A stretch of DNA of 64,000 nt from Chryseobacterium sp. JM1 (GTDB lineage: Bacteria > Bacteroidota > Bacteroidia > Flavobacteriales > Weeksellaceae), in assembly GCF_000737715.1 (NCBI RefSeq), contig NZ_JPRN01000003.1, positions 496,001-560,000 on the forward strand. Reading direction: 5' to 3'. Both the position numbers and the translations under genes were made by a program. Every line of letters starts with the position of its first letter. Positions within the stretch are counted from its first letter, which is position 1. The notes beneath the pieces are model-generated. The model saw nothing but the letters and a program-made list of their open reading frames with translations. It ran no database searches and was not told the origin of the DNA. Of the stretch, positions 32,468 to 41,619 are shown piece by piece.

Positions 32468-33568
32468 ATGTTTAAGAAATTCGCAGTTTTATTCTACAGT
32501 ATTTTTGTATTAAACTTAGTGTCTGCACAGCACGGTGAGGCTGCTGCCGGAACAGTTCCAGCACAGGAGCTTTCAGAAAAAGACAAAGCAAGTAAAGAAA
32601 ACAAAGAGTTCATCGATCATCACTTGTTGGATGCTCATGACTTTACATTGATGGTGGATAAAGATGGTCACCACATCGGATTCCCTCTTCCGGTTATTTT
32701 TTATGATAACGGAATCCACGCTTTTATGAGCAACAGTAAAGAAGGTTTCATGCACGGTGAAACTACTGAAGTAGACGGTTCTTATTATAAACTGCACCAC
32801 GAGAAAATTTTCAAAACGGATGCAGCGGGAACTTTAACACTTGGTGAAGATGGTTTTCCTACTAACGAAAGACCTTTAGATCTTTCCATTACAAAGAGTG
32901 TACTTATTCTTTTATTAGTATCTGTCTTTATGCTGGTAGTGTTTGCTGGAATGGCTAAGTCTTACAAGAAATCAGTAGTTCCTACAGGAGCAGCAAGATT
33001 CTTAGAGCCTTTAATCATTTTCGTAAGAGACGAAGTAGCGATCCCGAACATCGGACACAAGTATAAAAGATTTATGGGTTACCTGTTAACGGTATTCTTC
33101 TTTATCTTATTCCTTAACGTATTAGGATTAATGCCTTTCGGAATCAATGTTACAGGTAATATTACCATGACATTCTTCCTTGCGATCCTTACCTATTTAA
33201 TCACGACGTTCTCTGCTAACAAAGATTACTGGAAGCACATCTTCTGGATGCCGGGAGTACCTGTGCCAATGAAGCTGATCATGTTACCAATTGAATTGTT
33301 AGGAACGATTACTAAGCCTTTCGCATTGATGATCCGTCTTTTTGCCAACATGACTGCAGGACACATCGTAGTAATGAGTTTGATCGGATTGATCTACGTA
33401 TTTAAGAACTTCGCAGCTGGTGTTGCATTCCCGTTCTTAACGTTAGTAATCTATTTATTGGAAGTATTGGTTGCATTCCTACAGGCTTATATCTTCACGA
33501 TGTTATCAGCTTTGTTCATCGGAATGGCAGTACAGGAGCACGAGCACGAACATCATGCAGCTCACTAA
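32468..33568 (+). CDS. atpB: ATP synthase F0 subunit a
   Basis: Membrane subunit a of the F-type ATP synthase, providing the two half-channels for protons. From ATG 32468 it has 366 residues (a TTG at 32444 lies in the promoter). Uncommonly, it has a cleavable-looking signal peptide (MFKKFAVLFYSIFVLNLVSAQ) and a long His/Asp-rich extramembrane N-terminal part of about 120 residues before the conserved region, as in other Bacteroidetes. The essential Arg is in ALMIRLFANMTAGH. The C-terminus ends EHEHEHHAAH, which could bind metal. It starts the atpBEFHAG run. Confidence 0.95.
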   Translation: MFKKFAVLFYSIFVLNLVSAQHGEAAAGTVPAQELSEKDKASKENKEFIDHHLLDAHDFTLMVDKDGHHIGFPLPVIFYDNGIHAFMSNSKEGFMHGETTEVDGSYYKLHHEKIFKTDAAGTLTLGEDGFPTNERPLDLSITKSVLILLLVSVFMLVVFAGMAKSYKKSVVPTGAARFLEPLIIFVRDEVAIPNIGHKYKRFMGYLLTVFFFILFLNVLGLMPFGINVTGNITMTFFLAILTYLITTFSANKDYWKHIFWMPGVPVPMKLIMLPIELLGTITKPFALMIRLFANMTAGHIVVMSLIGLIYVFKNFAAGVAFPFLTLVIYLLEVLVAFLQAYIFTMLSALFIGMAVQEHEHEHHAAH

Positions 33569-33615
33569 TTGAAATTGTAAATTAAAGTAAAACAAATTTT
33601 TTAAAATTATATATT

Positions 33616-33810
33616 ATGGAAATCCCTAAAATTGTAGGTGCTGGTATCGTAGTACTAGGTGTAGGTATCGGTCTTGGTAAAATCGGAGCTGCTGCTCTTG
33701 AAGCTATCGCTAGACAACCTGAGCAATCTGGAAAAATCCAAACAGCTATGCTTATCGCTGCTGCACTTGTTGAAGGTGTTGCGTTTGCTGCTCTATTCGC
33801 AGTAAACTAA
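33616..33810 (+). CDS. atpE: ATP synthase F0 subunit c
   Basis: Two-helix proteolipid of the rotating c-ring, 64 residues. Helix 1 is Gly-rich (GAGIVVLGVGIGLGKIGAAAL) with a Lys22 in the membrane part, the polar loop is R33-Q34-P35, and the ion-binding carboxylate is E53 in AAALVEGVAF. The residue after E53 is Gly rather than Ser/Thr, and helix 1 lacks the Gln of Na+-type rings, so coupling to protons is likely. A terminator-like hairpin lies between it and atpF. Confidence 0.96.
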   Translation: MEIPKIVGAGIVVLGVGIGLGKIGAAALEAIARQPEQSGKIQTAMLIAAALVEGVAFAALFAVN

Positions 33811-33821
33811 TTAAAATCAAA

Positions 33822-33859
33822 CCATTACCCGTAACGGTTGGTTACAGGTAATGGTTTTT
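33822..33859 (+). terminator. Terminator-like hairpin between atpE and atpF
   Basis: CCATTACC (33822-33829) and GGTAATGG (33847-33854) pair perfectly, with an inner GTAAC/GTTAC pairing, followed by TTTTT. It lies inside the ATP synthase operon, after the c-subunit gene, and may end a fraction of transcripts. Confidence 0.65.
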
Positions 33860-33895
33860 AAGAAAAAAAGTAATAATTATTTATACATTTATATA

Positions 33896-34393
33896 ATGGA
33901 ATTAATTCACCAGTTTTCATCAGGATTATTTATTATCCAGTCTGTTATTTTTCTAGCATTATTATTTTTGTTAGGCAAATTTGCCTGGAAACCTATTTTA
34001 AAATCGATCAATGACAGAGAAACTTCTATTGTTGATGCTCTTAATCAGGCTAAATTGGCAAGAAAAGAAATGGAGACTTTAAAAGAGGATAACGAAAGAA
34101 TTATTCGTGAAGCTAAAATCGAAAGAGATGCTATCCTTAAAGAAGCGAGAGAAATTAAAGATAGAATCGTAGGTGAGGCTAAAGATGCAGCTAAAAATGA
34201 AGGCGACAAAATGATTGAAGCAGCTAAGCAAACAATCCAGACTGAGAAAAATGCTGCTATGGCAGACATCAAAACTCAAATCGGTGCTTTATCTGTAAAC
34301 ATCGCTGAATCTATCCTTAAGCAGAAGTTGGATAACAACGAAGCTCAAAACGAATTAGTTCAAAATTATTTAAACAAATCTAACCTTAACTAA
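33896..34393 (+). CDS. atpF: ATP synthase F0 subunit b
   Basis: Peripheral-stalk subunit with one N-terminal membrane helix (SGLFIIQSVIFLALLFLLGKF) and a long charged coiled coil (LNQAKLARKEMETLKEDNERI ... DRIVGEAKDAAKNEGDKMIE). The frame is open from ATG 33851, but that ATG lies in the right arm of the hairpin; ATG 33896 (MELIHQFSSG) is the sensible start and gives 165 residues. It ends two bases before atpH. Confidence 0.95.
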   Translation: MELIHQFSSGLFIIQSVIFLALLFLLGKFAWKPILKSINDRETSIVDALNQAKLARKEMETLKEDNERIIREAKIERDAILKEAREIKDRIVGEAKDAAKNEGDKMIEAAKQTIQTEKNAAMADIKTQIGALSVNIAESILKQKLDNNEAQNELVQNYLNKSNLN

Positions 34394-34395
34394 GA

Positions 34396-34935
34396 ATGCT
34401 TACATCTAAAGTAGCTAAAAGATACGCACAGGGACTGATTGATTTCACCAATGAATCAGGTCAGACAGCTGCTGTATTTTCTGAAATGAAAGATGTAGTG
34501 AAGATCATGTCTCAATCTGCGGATTTGAACAAGTTCTTCGGTACGCCTTACATTGATGCAAAAAAGAAAATAGAGGTAGCAGACCAGATCTTTAAGGATT
34601 TTTCAGTTTCTTCGCAGAACCTGATCAGACTAGTGATCAAGCACGGGCGTGTGAACCAGTTGAAAAATATTGCTCAGGAGTTCATCAATAAGGTAGAGGA
34701 TATCAACGGGGTACAGAGAATTACTCTTACTACTGCGACTCAGCTTTCTCAAGAGAACCTTGATCAGATCTTAAGATCTACCAATCTGGTAAAAGCAGAT
34801 TCAAACTTTGATCTTAATGTAAATGTGAAGCCTGATATTTTAGGGGGGTACATTTTAAGAGTAGGTGATCAGCAGATCGATGCATCTGTGAAAACCAAAT
34901 TGAATCAGATTAAAAAAGATTTTCATTTAAATTAA
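34396..34935 (+). CDS. atpH: ATP synthase F1 subunit delta
   Basis: Stator subunit that joins the b stalk to the top of the alpha3beta3 head; 179 residues. Family features: [19 protein letters not shown] at the N-terminus, the central helices [20 protein letters not shown], and the C-terminal [20 protein letters not shown]. It starts two bases after atpF and ends 17 before atpA. Confidence 0.95.
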   Translation: MLTSKVAKRYAQGLIDFTNESGQTAAVFSEMKDVVKIMSQSADLNKFFGTPYIDAKKKIEVADQIFKDFSVSSQNLIRLVIKHGRVNQLKNIAQEFINKVEDINGVQRITLTTATQLSQENLDQILRSTNLVKADSNFDLNVNVKPDILGGYILRVGDQQIDASVKTKLNQIKKDFHLN

Positions 34936-34952
34936 GAAAAAACAACCATATA

Positions 34953-36530
34953 ATGGCAGAAATAAATCCGGCAGAAGTATCTGCGATCTTAAAACAACAG
35001 TTGGCCAACTTCGACACTCAATCTAACGTTGAGGAAGTAGGTACAGTTTTAACCATCGGTGATGGTATTGCTCGTGTATACGGGTTAGAAAATGTACAGT
35101 ACGGTGAGTTGGTTAAATTTGCTAGTGATGTAGAAGGTATTGTACTTAACCTTGAAGAAGACAACGTAGGTGTTGCTCTACTTGGGGAAAGTAAATTAGT
35201 AAAAGAAGGAGATACAGTAAGAAGAACAAACAGAATCTCTTCTATCAAAGTAGGAGAAGGTATGTTAGGAAGAGTAGTAGATACTCTTGGTAACCCTATC
35301 GATGGTAAAGGTCCTATTACTGGGGATTTATACGAAATGCCATTGGAAAGAAAGGCTCCTGGAGTTATCTTCAGACAGCCGGTAACTGAGCCTTTACAGA
35401 CAGGTATCGTTGCGATCGACTCTATGATCCCTGTAGGAAGAGGTCAGAGAGAGCTTATCATTGGTGACAGACAGACAGGTAAAACTACTGTTGCGATTGA
35501 TACGATCATCAACCAAAAAGAATTCTTTGATGCAGGACAGCCTGTATATTGTATATATGTTGCCATCGGTCAGAAAGCTTCTACCGTAGCACAAATCGTT
35601 AAAACCCTTTCTGATAAAGGAGCTTTAGCATATACTGTAATCGTTGCGGCTAACGCATCAGACCCGGTTCCAATGCAGGTGTATTCTGCAATGGCAGGTG
35701 CATCTATCGGTGAGTTCTTCAGAGACTCTGGTAGACCGGCATTGATCGTTTATGATGATTTATCCAAACAAGCGGTAGCGTACCGTGAGCTTTCTCTACT
35801 ATTGAGAAGACCACCGGGCCGTGAAGCTTATCCTGGAGACGTTTTCTATCTTCACTCAAGACTATTGGAAAGAGCAGCGAAAGTAATTGCTGATGACAAT
35901 ATCGCGAGCCAGATGAACGACTTACCTGAATCTTTAAGACCAATCGTAAAAGGAGGCGGTTCATTAACTGCACTTCCGATTATCGAAACTCAGGCTGGTG
36001 ACGTTTCTGCGTATATTCCAACGAACGTAATCTCTATTACAGACGGACAGATCTTCCTGGAGTCTGATCTATTCAACTCAGGGGTTCGTCCTGCGATCAA
36101 CGTAGGGATCTCTGTATCGAGAGTAGGAGGTAACGCTCAGATCAAATCAATGAAAAAAGTGTCTGGTACTCTTAAATTAGACCAGGCTCAATATAAAGAA
36201 TTGGAAGCGTTCGCTAAGTTCGGTTCTGACCTTGATGCTTCTACTTTAGCAGTAATCTCTAAAGGAGAAAGAAACGTAGAGCTTCTTAAGCAGCCGGTAA
36301 ATTCTCCACTTCCTGTAGACAGTCAGGTAGCTATGATTTATGCAGGTACTGAGAACTTAATGAGAAACGTTCCTATCAAAAAAGTAAAAGAATTCCAATT
36401 AGAATATATTGAGTTCTTAAGATCTAAGCACCCTGATACAATGGCAGCTATTAAAGCGGGTAAAATCGACAACGATATTACAAGCGTTCTTAAGCAGGCG
36501 GCTAACGACTTAGCATCTAAATATAACTAA
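34953..36530 (+). CDS. atpA: ATP synthase F1 subunit alpha
   Basis: Non-catalytic nucleotide-binding subunit of the F1 head, 525 residues. P-loop [13 protein letters not shown], the family signature [14 protein letters not shown], and the conserved [25 protein letters not shown] identify it. It is followed after 66 bases by atpG; the usual next gene, atpD (beta), and atpC (epsilon) are not in this cluster and must lie elsewhere on the chromosome, as is common in Bacteroidetes. Confidence 0.98.
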   Translation: MAEINPAEVSAILKQQLANFDTQSNVEEVGTVLTIGDGIARVYGLENVQYGELVKFASDVEGIVLNLEEDNVGVALLGESKLVKEGDTVRRTNRISSIKVGEGMLGRVVDTLGNPIDGKGPITGDLYEMPLERKAPGVIFRQPVTEPLQTGIVAIDSMIPVGRGQRELIIGDRQTGKTTVAIDTIINQKEFFDAGQPVYCIYVAIGQKASTVAQIVKTLSDKGALAYTVIVAANASDPVPMQVYSAMAGASIGEFFRDSGRPALIVYDDLSKQAVAYRELSLLLRRPPGREAYPGDVFYLHSRLLERAAKVIADDNIASQMNDLPESLRPIVKGGGSLTALPIIETQAGDVSAYIPTNVISITDGQIFLESDLFNSGVRPAINVGISVSRVGGNAQIKSMKKVSGTLKLDQAQYKELEAFAKFGSDLDASTLAVISKGERNVELLKQPVNSPLPVDSQVAMIYAGTENLMRNVPIKKVKEFQLEYIEFLRSKHPDTMAAIKAGKIDNDITSVLKQAANDLASKYN

Positions 36531-36536
36531 AAAATT

Positions 36537-36586
36537 CAATGTTTAAGGTTTGAAGCTGGCCTTTGAACCTTAAACTTTATACATTG
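36537..36586. repeat. Hairpin in the atpA-atpG gap
   Basis: GTTTAAGGTT (36541-36550) and AACCTTAAAC (36566-36575) form a perfect 10-bp stem; CAATG and CATTG flank it as an outer pair. No T run follows, so it may be an mRNA-processing or stabilising element or a dispersed repeat rather than a terminator. Confidence 0.55.
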
Positions 36587-36596
36587 AAAACATAAA

Positions 36597-37466
36597 ATGG
36601 CAAACTTAAAAGAAATACGAGGAAGAATCAGTTCAATTTCATCTACGATGCAAATCACACGTGCTATGAAAATGGTTTCCGCTGCGAAACTTAAAAAAGC
36701 ACAGGATGCAATCGTAATGTTAAGACCTTATTCTGAAAAGCTACAGGAGATCATCCAGAATGTAAATTCTAGTTCAGATCCTGATCAGGTTTCTATTTAT
36801 GCTCAAAAAAGAGAGGTTAAAAGAGTACTTTTCATCGCTGTAACTTCAAACAGAGGTTTGGCTGGTGCTTTCAACTCTAATGTTGTAAAGGAGCTAAACA
36901 TCCAGTTTCAGAATAAAGCTCAATATGAGGTTGAAGTTCTTACAATTGGTAAAAAAGCTTACGATGCTGTAAGAAAAACTCGTGCAGTTTACTCAAATGA
37001 AAGCGCCGTTTTTGATAATCTGAACTTTGAAGCAGTTTCTCACCTTACTGAAGCAGCTATGAGCAGTTTCAAAGAAGGTAAATTTGACGAAGTTTATGTC
37101 ATCTACAATAAATTTATTAATGCTGCTACCCAGGAAGTAACTACAGAACAGGTTTTGCCTATTTCTATGGCAGAAGCGGATCCTGCAGCGCCTCAGGTAG
37201 AAACAGATTATATTTTTGAGCCGAATAGAGCTGAGATTTTGGATAATTTGATTCCAAAGTCTATTAAAACTCAGGTTTTCAAAGCTGTTTTAGATTCTGT
37301 AGCGTCTGAGCACGGTGCGAGAATGACAGCAATGCACAAAGCAACTGACAACGCACAGGAGCTTAAGAATGACCTTGTCATTTTCTACAACAAAGCAAGA
37401 CAGGCTGCTATTACGAACGAAATCTTAGAGATCGTTTCAGGAGCAGAAGCTTTGAAAAATTCATAA
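36597..37466 (+). CDS. atpG: ATP synthase F1 subunit gamma
   Basis: Central rotor shaft of the F1 head, 289 residues: two long helices at the ends (LKEIRGRISSISSTMQITRAMKMVSAAKL and the C-terminal ATDNAQELKNDLVIFYNKARQA, each quoted in part) and the middle Rossmann-like domain with FIAVTSNRGLAGAFNSNV. It is the last gene of the cluster and is followed by a clear terminator. Confidence 0.96.
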   Translation: MANLKEIRGRISSISSTMQITRAMKMVSAAKLKKAQDAIVMLRPYSEKLQEIIQNVNSSSDPDQVSIYAQKREVKRVLFIAVTSNRGLAGAFNSNVVKELNIQFQNKAQYEVEVLTIGKKAYDAVRKTRAVYSNESAVFDNLNFEAVSHLTEAAMSSFKEGKFDEVYVIYNKFINAATQEVTTEQVLPISMAEADPAAPQVETDYIFEPNRAEILDNLIPKSIKTQVFKAVLDSVASEHGARMTAMHKATDNAQELKNDLVIFYNKARQAAITNEILEIVSGAEALKNS

Positions 37467-37490
37467 AGAATTATTTTTTATATCATACAA

Positions 37491-37519
37491 AAGCATCGAC
37501 ACGGTCGGTGCTTTTTTTT
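37491..37519 (+). terminator. Terminator of the ATP synthase cluster
   Basis: AAGCATCGAC and GTCGGTGCTT pair around a 3-base loop with one G-T pair, followed by TTTTTTT. Confidence 0.85.
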
Positions 37520-37786
37520 GTATAATTAAAGTTCCTGGAGTGAGATGGTGAAAGTTTTTGTTACTTTTGGTTTTTTAATTATTTTATTGCAGAATGAATC
37601 ACTCTTTTGTTCTTCCTTGGGCTGTAAAACTTGCGATCTTTCCGAATATGTATTCCTTGTTCAAAAAAGTTTTTAATTGAATTTTTAATACTCTGGAGGC
37701 CTTCTTTTTTTTGCTTCTATCCTCCAATTTAGAAAATTACATTCCCAAAATATCTTAACCCCAATGCAGGTTATTTTTATTTTATC
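37520..37786 (+). other. Gap with a possible very short ORF
   Basis: A TACTTTTG box (37562-37569) is followed at 37594-37680 by a 28-codon open frame (MNHSFVLPWAVKLAIFPNMY, then eight more residues) with no RBS. It has no recognisable family; I see no gene otherwise. The promoter of the following CNNM gene is at 37787. Confidence 0.3.
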
Positions 37787-37794
37787 TATCTTTG
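37787..37794 (+). promoter_or_regulatory. Promoter -7 box of the CNNM gene
   Basis: TATCTTTG matches TAnnTTTG; the ATG at 37820 is 25 bases downstream. Confidence 0.5.
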
Positions 37795-37819
37795 TATCCT
37801 AAAAATATACAACTTCTAA

Positions 37820-39178
37820 ATGGACTCGGACATAGTCAGGCTTTTGCTAGCCTTATTTCTTGTTTTACTCAATGGCTTTTTCGTAGCCGCAGAATTTTCA
37901 ATTGTTAAAGTTCGTTATTCACAAATCCAGTTAAAAGCCGCCGAAGGTAACTCTATGGCAAAGCAGGCAGAGCATATTATCAAGCATCTTGATGAGTACC
38001 TGTCCGCTACACAGCTTGGTATTACCTTAGCATCTCTTGCTTTGGGTTGGGTAGGTGAAAGCGCTCTGCATCATGTAGTTGAAAGTATCTTCCACTCTTT
38101 GAGCGTAGAACTCACTCAATCTACCATTACTACGATTTCAGTAGTAACCAGTTTTGTGCTGATCACAGTGATGCATATTGTATTCGGGGAACTTATTCCT
38201 AAATCAATTGCAATCAGAAAATCTGAAGCGACTACAATGGCTACAGCAGTACCGTTGAGAGTTTTTTATACCATCTTCAAACCGTTTATTTGGTTGATGA
38301 ACCTGATGTCGAATACCTTCTTAAGGCTGGTAAAAATACATCCGGCTTCCGAACAGGAAATCCACTCTACGGAAGAGCTTCAGCTTTTGGTAAAGCAAAG
38401 TGCAGACAGCGGAGAGATTGAAGAGGAGAACTATGAGATCATTAAAAATGCTTTTGATTTTACAGATCATTCCGCAAAACAGATCATGGTTCCAAGACAG
38501 AATATCACGTCAATTGACTTTGAAGAAGATATCAACGAAATCATCAATAAGATCATGGACAGCGGTTATTCGCGTATTCCGGTGTATCTTGATTCCATAG
38601 ACAATGTGATTGGTATTTTCTATACGAAAGAAATTATCAGAGAATATGTGAAAAGAAAAGGGGATTTAAGCCATGAGGATCTTAAAGATCTGATGCGTGA
38701 TGCCTTTTTCGTGGTGGGAAGTAAAAAGATTTCCGACCTTCTTAAGATATTTCAGCAGAAAAAACAGCACCTTGCCATCGTTATCGACGAATTTGGAGGA
38801 ACTGAAGGGATTATCACTCTGGAAGATATTCTGGAAGAGCTGGTAGGAGAGATCCAGGATGAAGAGGATGATGAAGACAAACTGGTAGATAAGATTGGAG
38901 ATAATATCTATTGGGTTCAGGCTACACAGCCATTGGACGAGATTAATGAACATCTTCCTAAAAAGCTGCCTCTTTCTGAGGAAAGTGAATACAACTCCCT
39001 GGCAGGATTCATTCTGCACGAACTGGAAGAGATTCCGGAAGAAAATGACGAATTTGACCTGGAGAACTACCACTTCAAAATTCTGAAAATGAATAACAAG
39101 AGTGTGGAACTTGTAGAATTAGTGTATGAAGGCCCGAATGTACTCAGTGATCTGGCCGATAAATTAGGTGAAGTTTAA
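37820..39178 (+). CDS. CNNM/CorC (hemolysin-like) membrane protein
   Basis: A 452-residue member of the CNNM/HlyC-CorC family, linked to magnesium (or other divalent cation) transport. The N-terminal DUF21 domain has about three to four membrane segments (LLLALFLVLLNGFFVAAEF; TISVVTSFVLITVMHIVFGELIPKSIAI in pieces). A CBS pair follows (IMVPRQNITSIDFEEDINE; IVIDEFGGTEGIITLEDILE), then an acidic CorC/HlyC C-terminal domain. It is not the gliding gene gldE by context. clpS begins 14 bases after its stop codon, in the same operon. Confidence 0.9.
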   Translation: MDSDIVRLLLALFLVLLNGFFVAAEFSIVKVRYSQIQLKAAEGNSMAKQAEHIIKHLDEYLSATQLGITLASLALGWVGESALHHVVESIFHSLSVELTQSTITTISVVTSFVLITVMHIVFGELIPKSIAIRKSEATTMATAVPLRVFYTIFKPFIWLMNLMSNTFLRLVKIHPASEQEIHSTEELQLLVKQSADSGEIEEENYEIIKNAFDFTDHSAKQIMVPRQNITSIDFEEDINEIINKIMDSGYSRIPVYLDSIDNVIGIFYTKEIIREYVKRKGDLSHEDLKDLMRDAFFVVGSKKISDLLKIFQQKKQHLAIVIDEFGGTEGIITLEDILEELVGEIQDEEDDEDKLVDKIGDNIYWVQATQPLDEINEHLPKKLPLSEESEYNSLAGFILHELEEIPEENDEFDLENYHFKILKMNNKSVELVELVYEGPNVLSDLADKLGEV

Positions 39179-39192
39179 AGAGAGAAAAAGAA

Positions 39193-39498
39193 ATGTTTTT
39201 TTATAACAGCATAAAAGATTACGAAGATCCGAAACGTCAGTATGAAGAAGAAGTACTGGTACTGGATGATACGGATGAAGTGTATAAGCTGGTTCTTCAC
39301 AATGATGACATTCACACGTTTGATTATGTGATCGACTGTCTTGTTGAGATCTGCAAACATACTCTGGAGCAGGCAGAGCAATGTACCATGCTGGTGCATT
39401 ACAAAGGCAAATGCACTGTAAAAACAGGCTCCCTGGATCTTCTGAAACCGATGCATGAAAAACTGCTTTCAAGAGAATTGACAAGCGAAATAGTATAA
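39193..39498 (+). CDS. clpS: ATP-dependent Clp protease adaptor ClpS
   Basis: Adaptor that hands N-degron substrates to ClpA; 101 residues. The conserved core is visible: YKLVLHNDDIHTFDYVIDCLVEI (in parts), then the helix and VHYKGKCTVKTGSLDLLKPMHEKL. In E. coli the N-degron pocket is built around NDD; here it is HNDD. No clpA gene lies nearby. It is followed by a terminator. Confidence 0.92.
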   Translation: MFFYNSIKDYEDPKRQYEEEVLVLDDTDEVYKLVLHNDDIHTFDYVIDCLVEICKHTLEQAEQCTMLVHYKGKCTVKTGSLDLLKPMHEKLLSRELTSEIV

Positions 39499-39501
39499 AT
39501 G

Positions 39502-39527
39502 AAACTCTGCCTTTTGGTAGAGTTTTT
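39502..39527 (+). terminator. Terminator of the CNNM-clpS operon
   Basis: AAACTCTGCC and GGTAGAGTTT pair (one G-T) around TTTT, followed by TTTT. Confidence 0.85.
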
Positions 39528-39633
39528 TATTTAAAATGCAATTTTTAAAAACATTTACGCACTTATTAGTGATAAATTAGAATAAATTTATATATATTAG
39601 CAATCAAGACACCTTAATTTAAAATATATATAA

Positions 39634-41481
39634 ATGAAACAAAAAATTACTTCGCTGATTCTTTGTGGTATATTATGCTGTTCTGCATTAAATGCTCAGG
39701 AATCATCTTTTGAAACACCAGCTAAAAGCTGGATCAAAGAAAACACAAGAAATTTAGGAATTCCGGGATTTAGCGAACTTACATTAAGTTCAGTACGTAA
39801 AAGGAATACAGGCGAAACACTGCGTTTTCAGCAGATGATAAAAGGCGTTCCTGTTTTTCAGTCTGAAATTGTAGTACACTTCAATAAAGAAGGCAAATTA
39901 AGCTACACCGGTACAGAAAGCCTGAAAAAAAATCTGAAGGAAGTGAATACGACTCCTTCTATATCTGCTGCTGATGCTTTTAAAAAGGCTATGGTAAGCA
40001 GTAAAGCAGATGGTGAGATTACTTATCAGGAAAATAAGCTCTTCGTTTATGTTACCGATGAAGGAGATACAAAACTGGTGTACAGGGCAGTCATTAATCC
40101 TTATGATAACCCTGGAAGCTGGGAAACAATCATTGATGCAAAAACAGGCGCTGTAATAAGTGTAAAAGACATCGCCGTATACCATCGCGGACACGAAGAT
40201 GATCCTCATCATGATAAAAAAAATAAAGCAACTAATACACAGAAAAAAACGAGTTTTAAAGGTTCTGGTTCAGGCTATGTTTTTGATCCGGATCCCTTGT
40301 CAAAAACCGGATCAGCTTATGCCGGTAACTTTTTAGATAACAATGATGCCACCAACGCGAGTCTTGATAATGCGAGAACTTTGGTCAATTTATCAGATAT
40401 TGAATTTGCCAGTAACGTTTACAAATTAAAGAATGCTTATGTGGAAATTGCCAACATAAGTGCCCCCAATACAGGATTATTTACTCAGGCCAGCAACCAG
40501 TTTTTATTCAATAGAAGTGAACTGGGCTTTGAGGCAGTCAATGTTTTCTGGCACGTGGATAAAAGCATGAGATACATCAATGAAACATTGGGAATCATCT
40601 GTAGACCGACTACGAATGGAGGGGCTGTTCTTTACGATCCCCACGCCTTAAACGGAGCTGATAATTCAAGTTATAGTTCTTCCGGAGTGCTGCAGTTCGG
40701 CCAGGGAGGTGTAGATGATGGAGAGGATGCAGATGTGATTATCCATGAATTAGGACACGGAGTTCATCACTGGCTTGCGGGAGGATCTTCAAATGCAGAT
40801 GGGCTAAGCGAAGGGTGTGGTGATTATTGGGCACAGTCTTACAGCCGGAGTTTAAATCAATGGCCTTCCACAGCTCCTGAGTATCAGTGGATGTTTAACT
40901 GGGATGGCCATAACCAATATTGGGCAGGTAGAATCACAAATTACACGGTTTTATATCCAGGAACCGGAGCAATACATACAAAAGGTCAAATTTGGGCTTC
41001 TGCATTAATGAGAATCTGGAATAGAATAGGAAAAGAAAAAACAGACAGAGCTTTTCTGGAAGGATTGGACTTAACCACTTCAACGACCAATCAGCAAAAT
41101 GCAGCTATTGCCGTAAGACAGGCAGGAATTGATATGTTGGGGCAGTTCGGGTTCACTTGTAGTGATATTACGGTGATGACAGAAGAATTTACAGCGGCCG
41201 GATATGTACTTCCGGAATACAGCTGTGTACTGAGCACAAAAGAAGTGGCAAAAGAAAGTCTCATCACGGTATATCCAAATCCTGCTTCTGATGTGCTGAT
41301 TGTTTCATGGAAAGGAAATAAGGAACAAAAAGCCGAAATCTTCAATATGGAAGGCAGAAAAGTGATGGAAACCACAATAGGAAGCGACAGAAATAAAATT
41401 GATATTTCAAACCTTCCGTCCGGAAACTATATCCTGACCGTAAAAGGCCTTGAATTATCTGCGAAATTCATCAAGAAATAA
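39634..41481 (+). CDS. Secreted M36-type metalloprotease with T9SS tail
   Basis: An extracellular zinc protease of 615 residues. After the signal peptide (ending LNAQE) comes an FTP/PepSY-like inhibitory prodomain (about 25-180), then the catalytic domain with H371-E-L-G-H375 in IIHELGHGVHHWL and a Glu ligand at about E393 (SEGCGDYW), as in fungalysins. The C-terminal type IX sorting domain begins VYPNPASDVLIVSW and ends KFIKK. It should be exported by T9SS and activated by removal of the prodomain. A terminator follows. Confidence 0.9.
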   Translation: MKQKITSLILCGILCCSALNAQESSFETPAKSWIKENTRNLGIPGFSELTLSSVRKRNTGETLRFQQMIKGVPVFQSEIVVHFNKEGKLSYTGTESLKKNLKEVNTTPSISAADAFKKAMVSSKADGEITYQENKLFVYVTDEGDTKLVYRAVINPYDNPGSWETIIDAKTGAVISVKDIAVYHRGHEDDPHHDKKNKATNTQKKTSFKGSGSGYVFDPDPLSKTGSAYAGNFLDNNDATNASLDNARTLVNLSDIEFASNVYKLKNAYVEIANISAPNTGLFTQASNQFLFNRSELGFEAVNVFWHVDKSMRYINETLGIICRPTTNGGAVLYDPHALNGADNSSYSSSGVLQFGQGGVDDGEDADVIIHELGHGVHHWLAGGSSNADGLSEGCGDYWAQSYSRSLNQWPSTAPEYQWMFNWDGHNQYWAGRITNYTVLYPGTGAIHTKGQIWASALMRIWNRIGKEKTDRAFLEGLDLTTSTTNQQNAAIAVRQAGIDMLGQFGFTCSDITVMTEEFTAAGYVLPEYSCVLSTKEVAKESLITVYPNPASDVLIVSWKGNKEQKAEIFNMEGRKVMETTIGSDRNKIDISNLPSGNYILTVKGLELSAKFIKK

Positions 41482-41502
41482 AAATCTTAAATAAAATCTT
41501 TA

Positions 41503-41532
41503 AAATCCGGTGCTCAGACACCGGATTTTTTT
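41503..41532 (+). terminator. Terminator of the M36 protease gene
   Basis: AAATCCGGTG and CACCGGATTT form a perfect 10-bp stem around a 6-base loop, followed by TTTT. Confidence 0.88.
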
Positions 41533-41565
41533 GTTTTAAACCAATTTGTAGAAGGATTGTTTTAG

Positions 41566-41592
41566 TTGCATTCATCTAAAATAGTATATTTG
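41566..41592 (+). promoter_or_regulatory. Promoter of the udk operon
   Basis: TTG (41566-41568) and TATATTTG (41585-41592) with a 16-base spacer; the latter matches TAnnTTTG. Leader of about 20 nt. Confidence 0.5.
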
Positions 41593-41619
41593 TACCAACT
41601 ATAAAGAAACAAAAAAAGA

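Noticed and set aside
33851..33895. Longer atpF starting at ATG 33851
   Set aside because: The codons lie in the hairpin arm and give a Lys/Tyr-rich stretch not seen in subunit b; the membrane helix starts after 33896.
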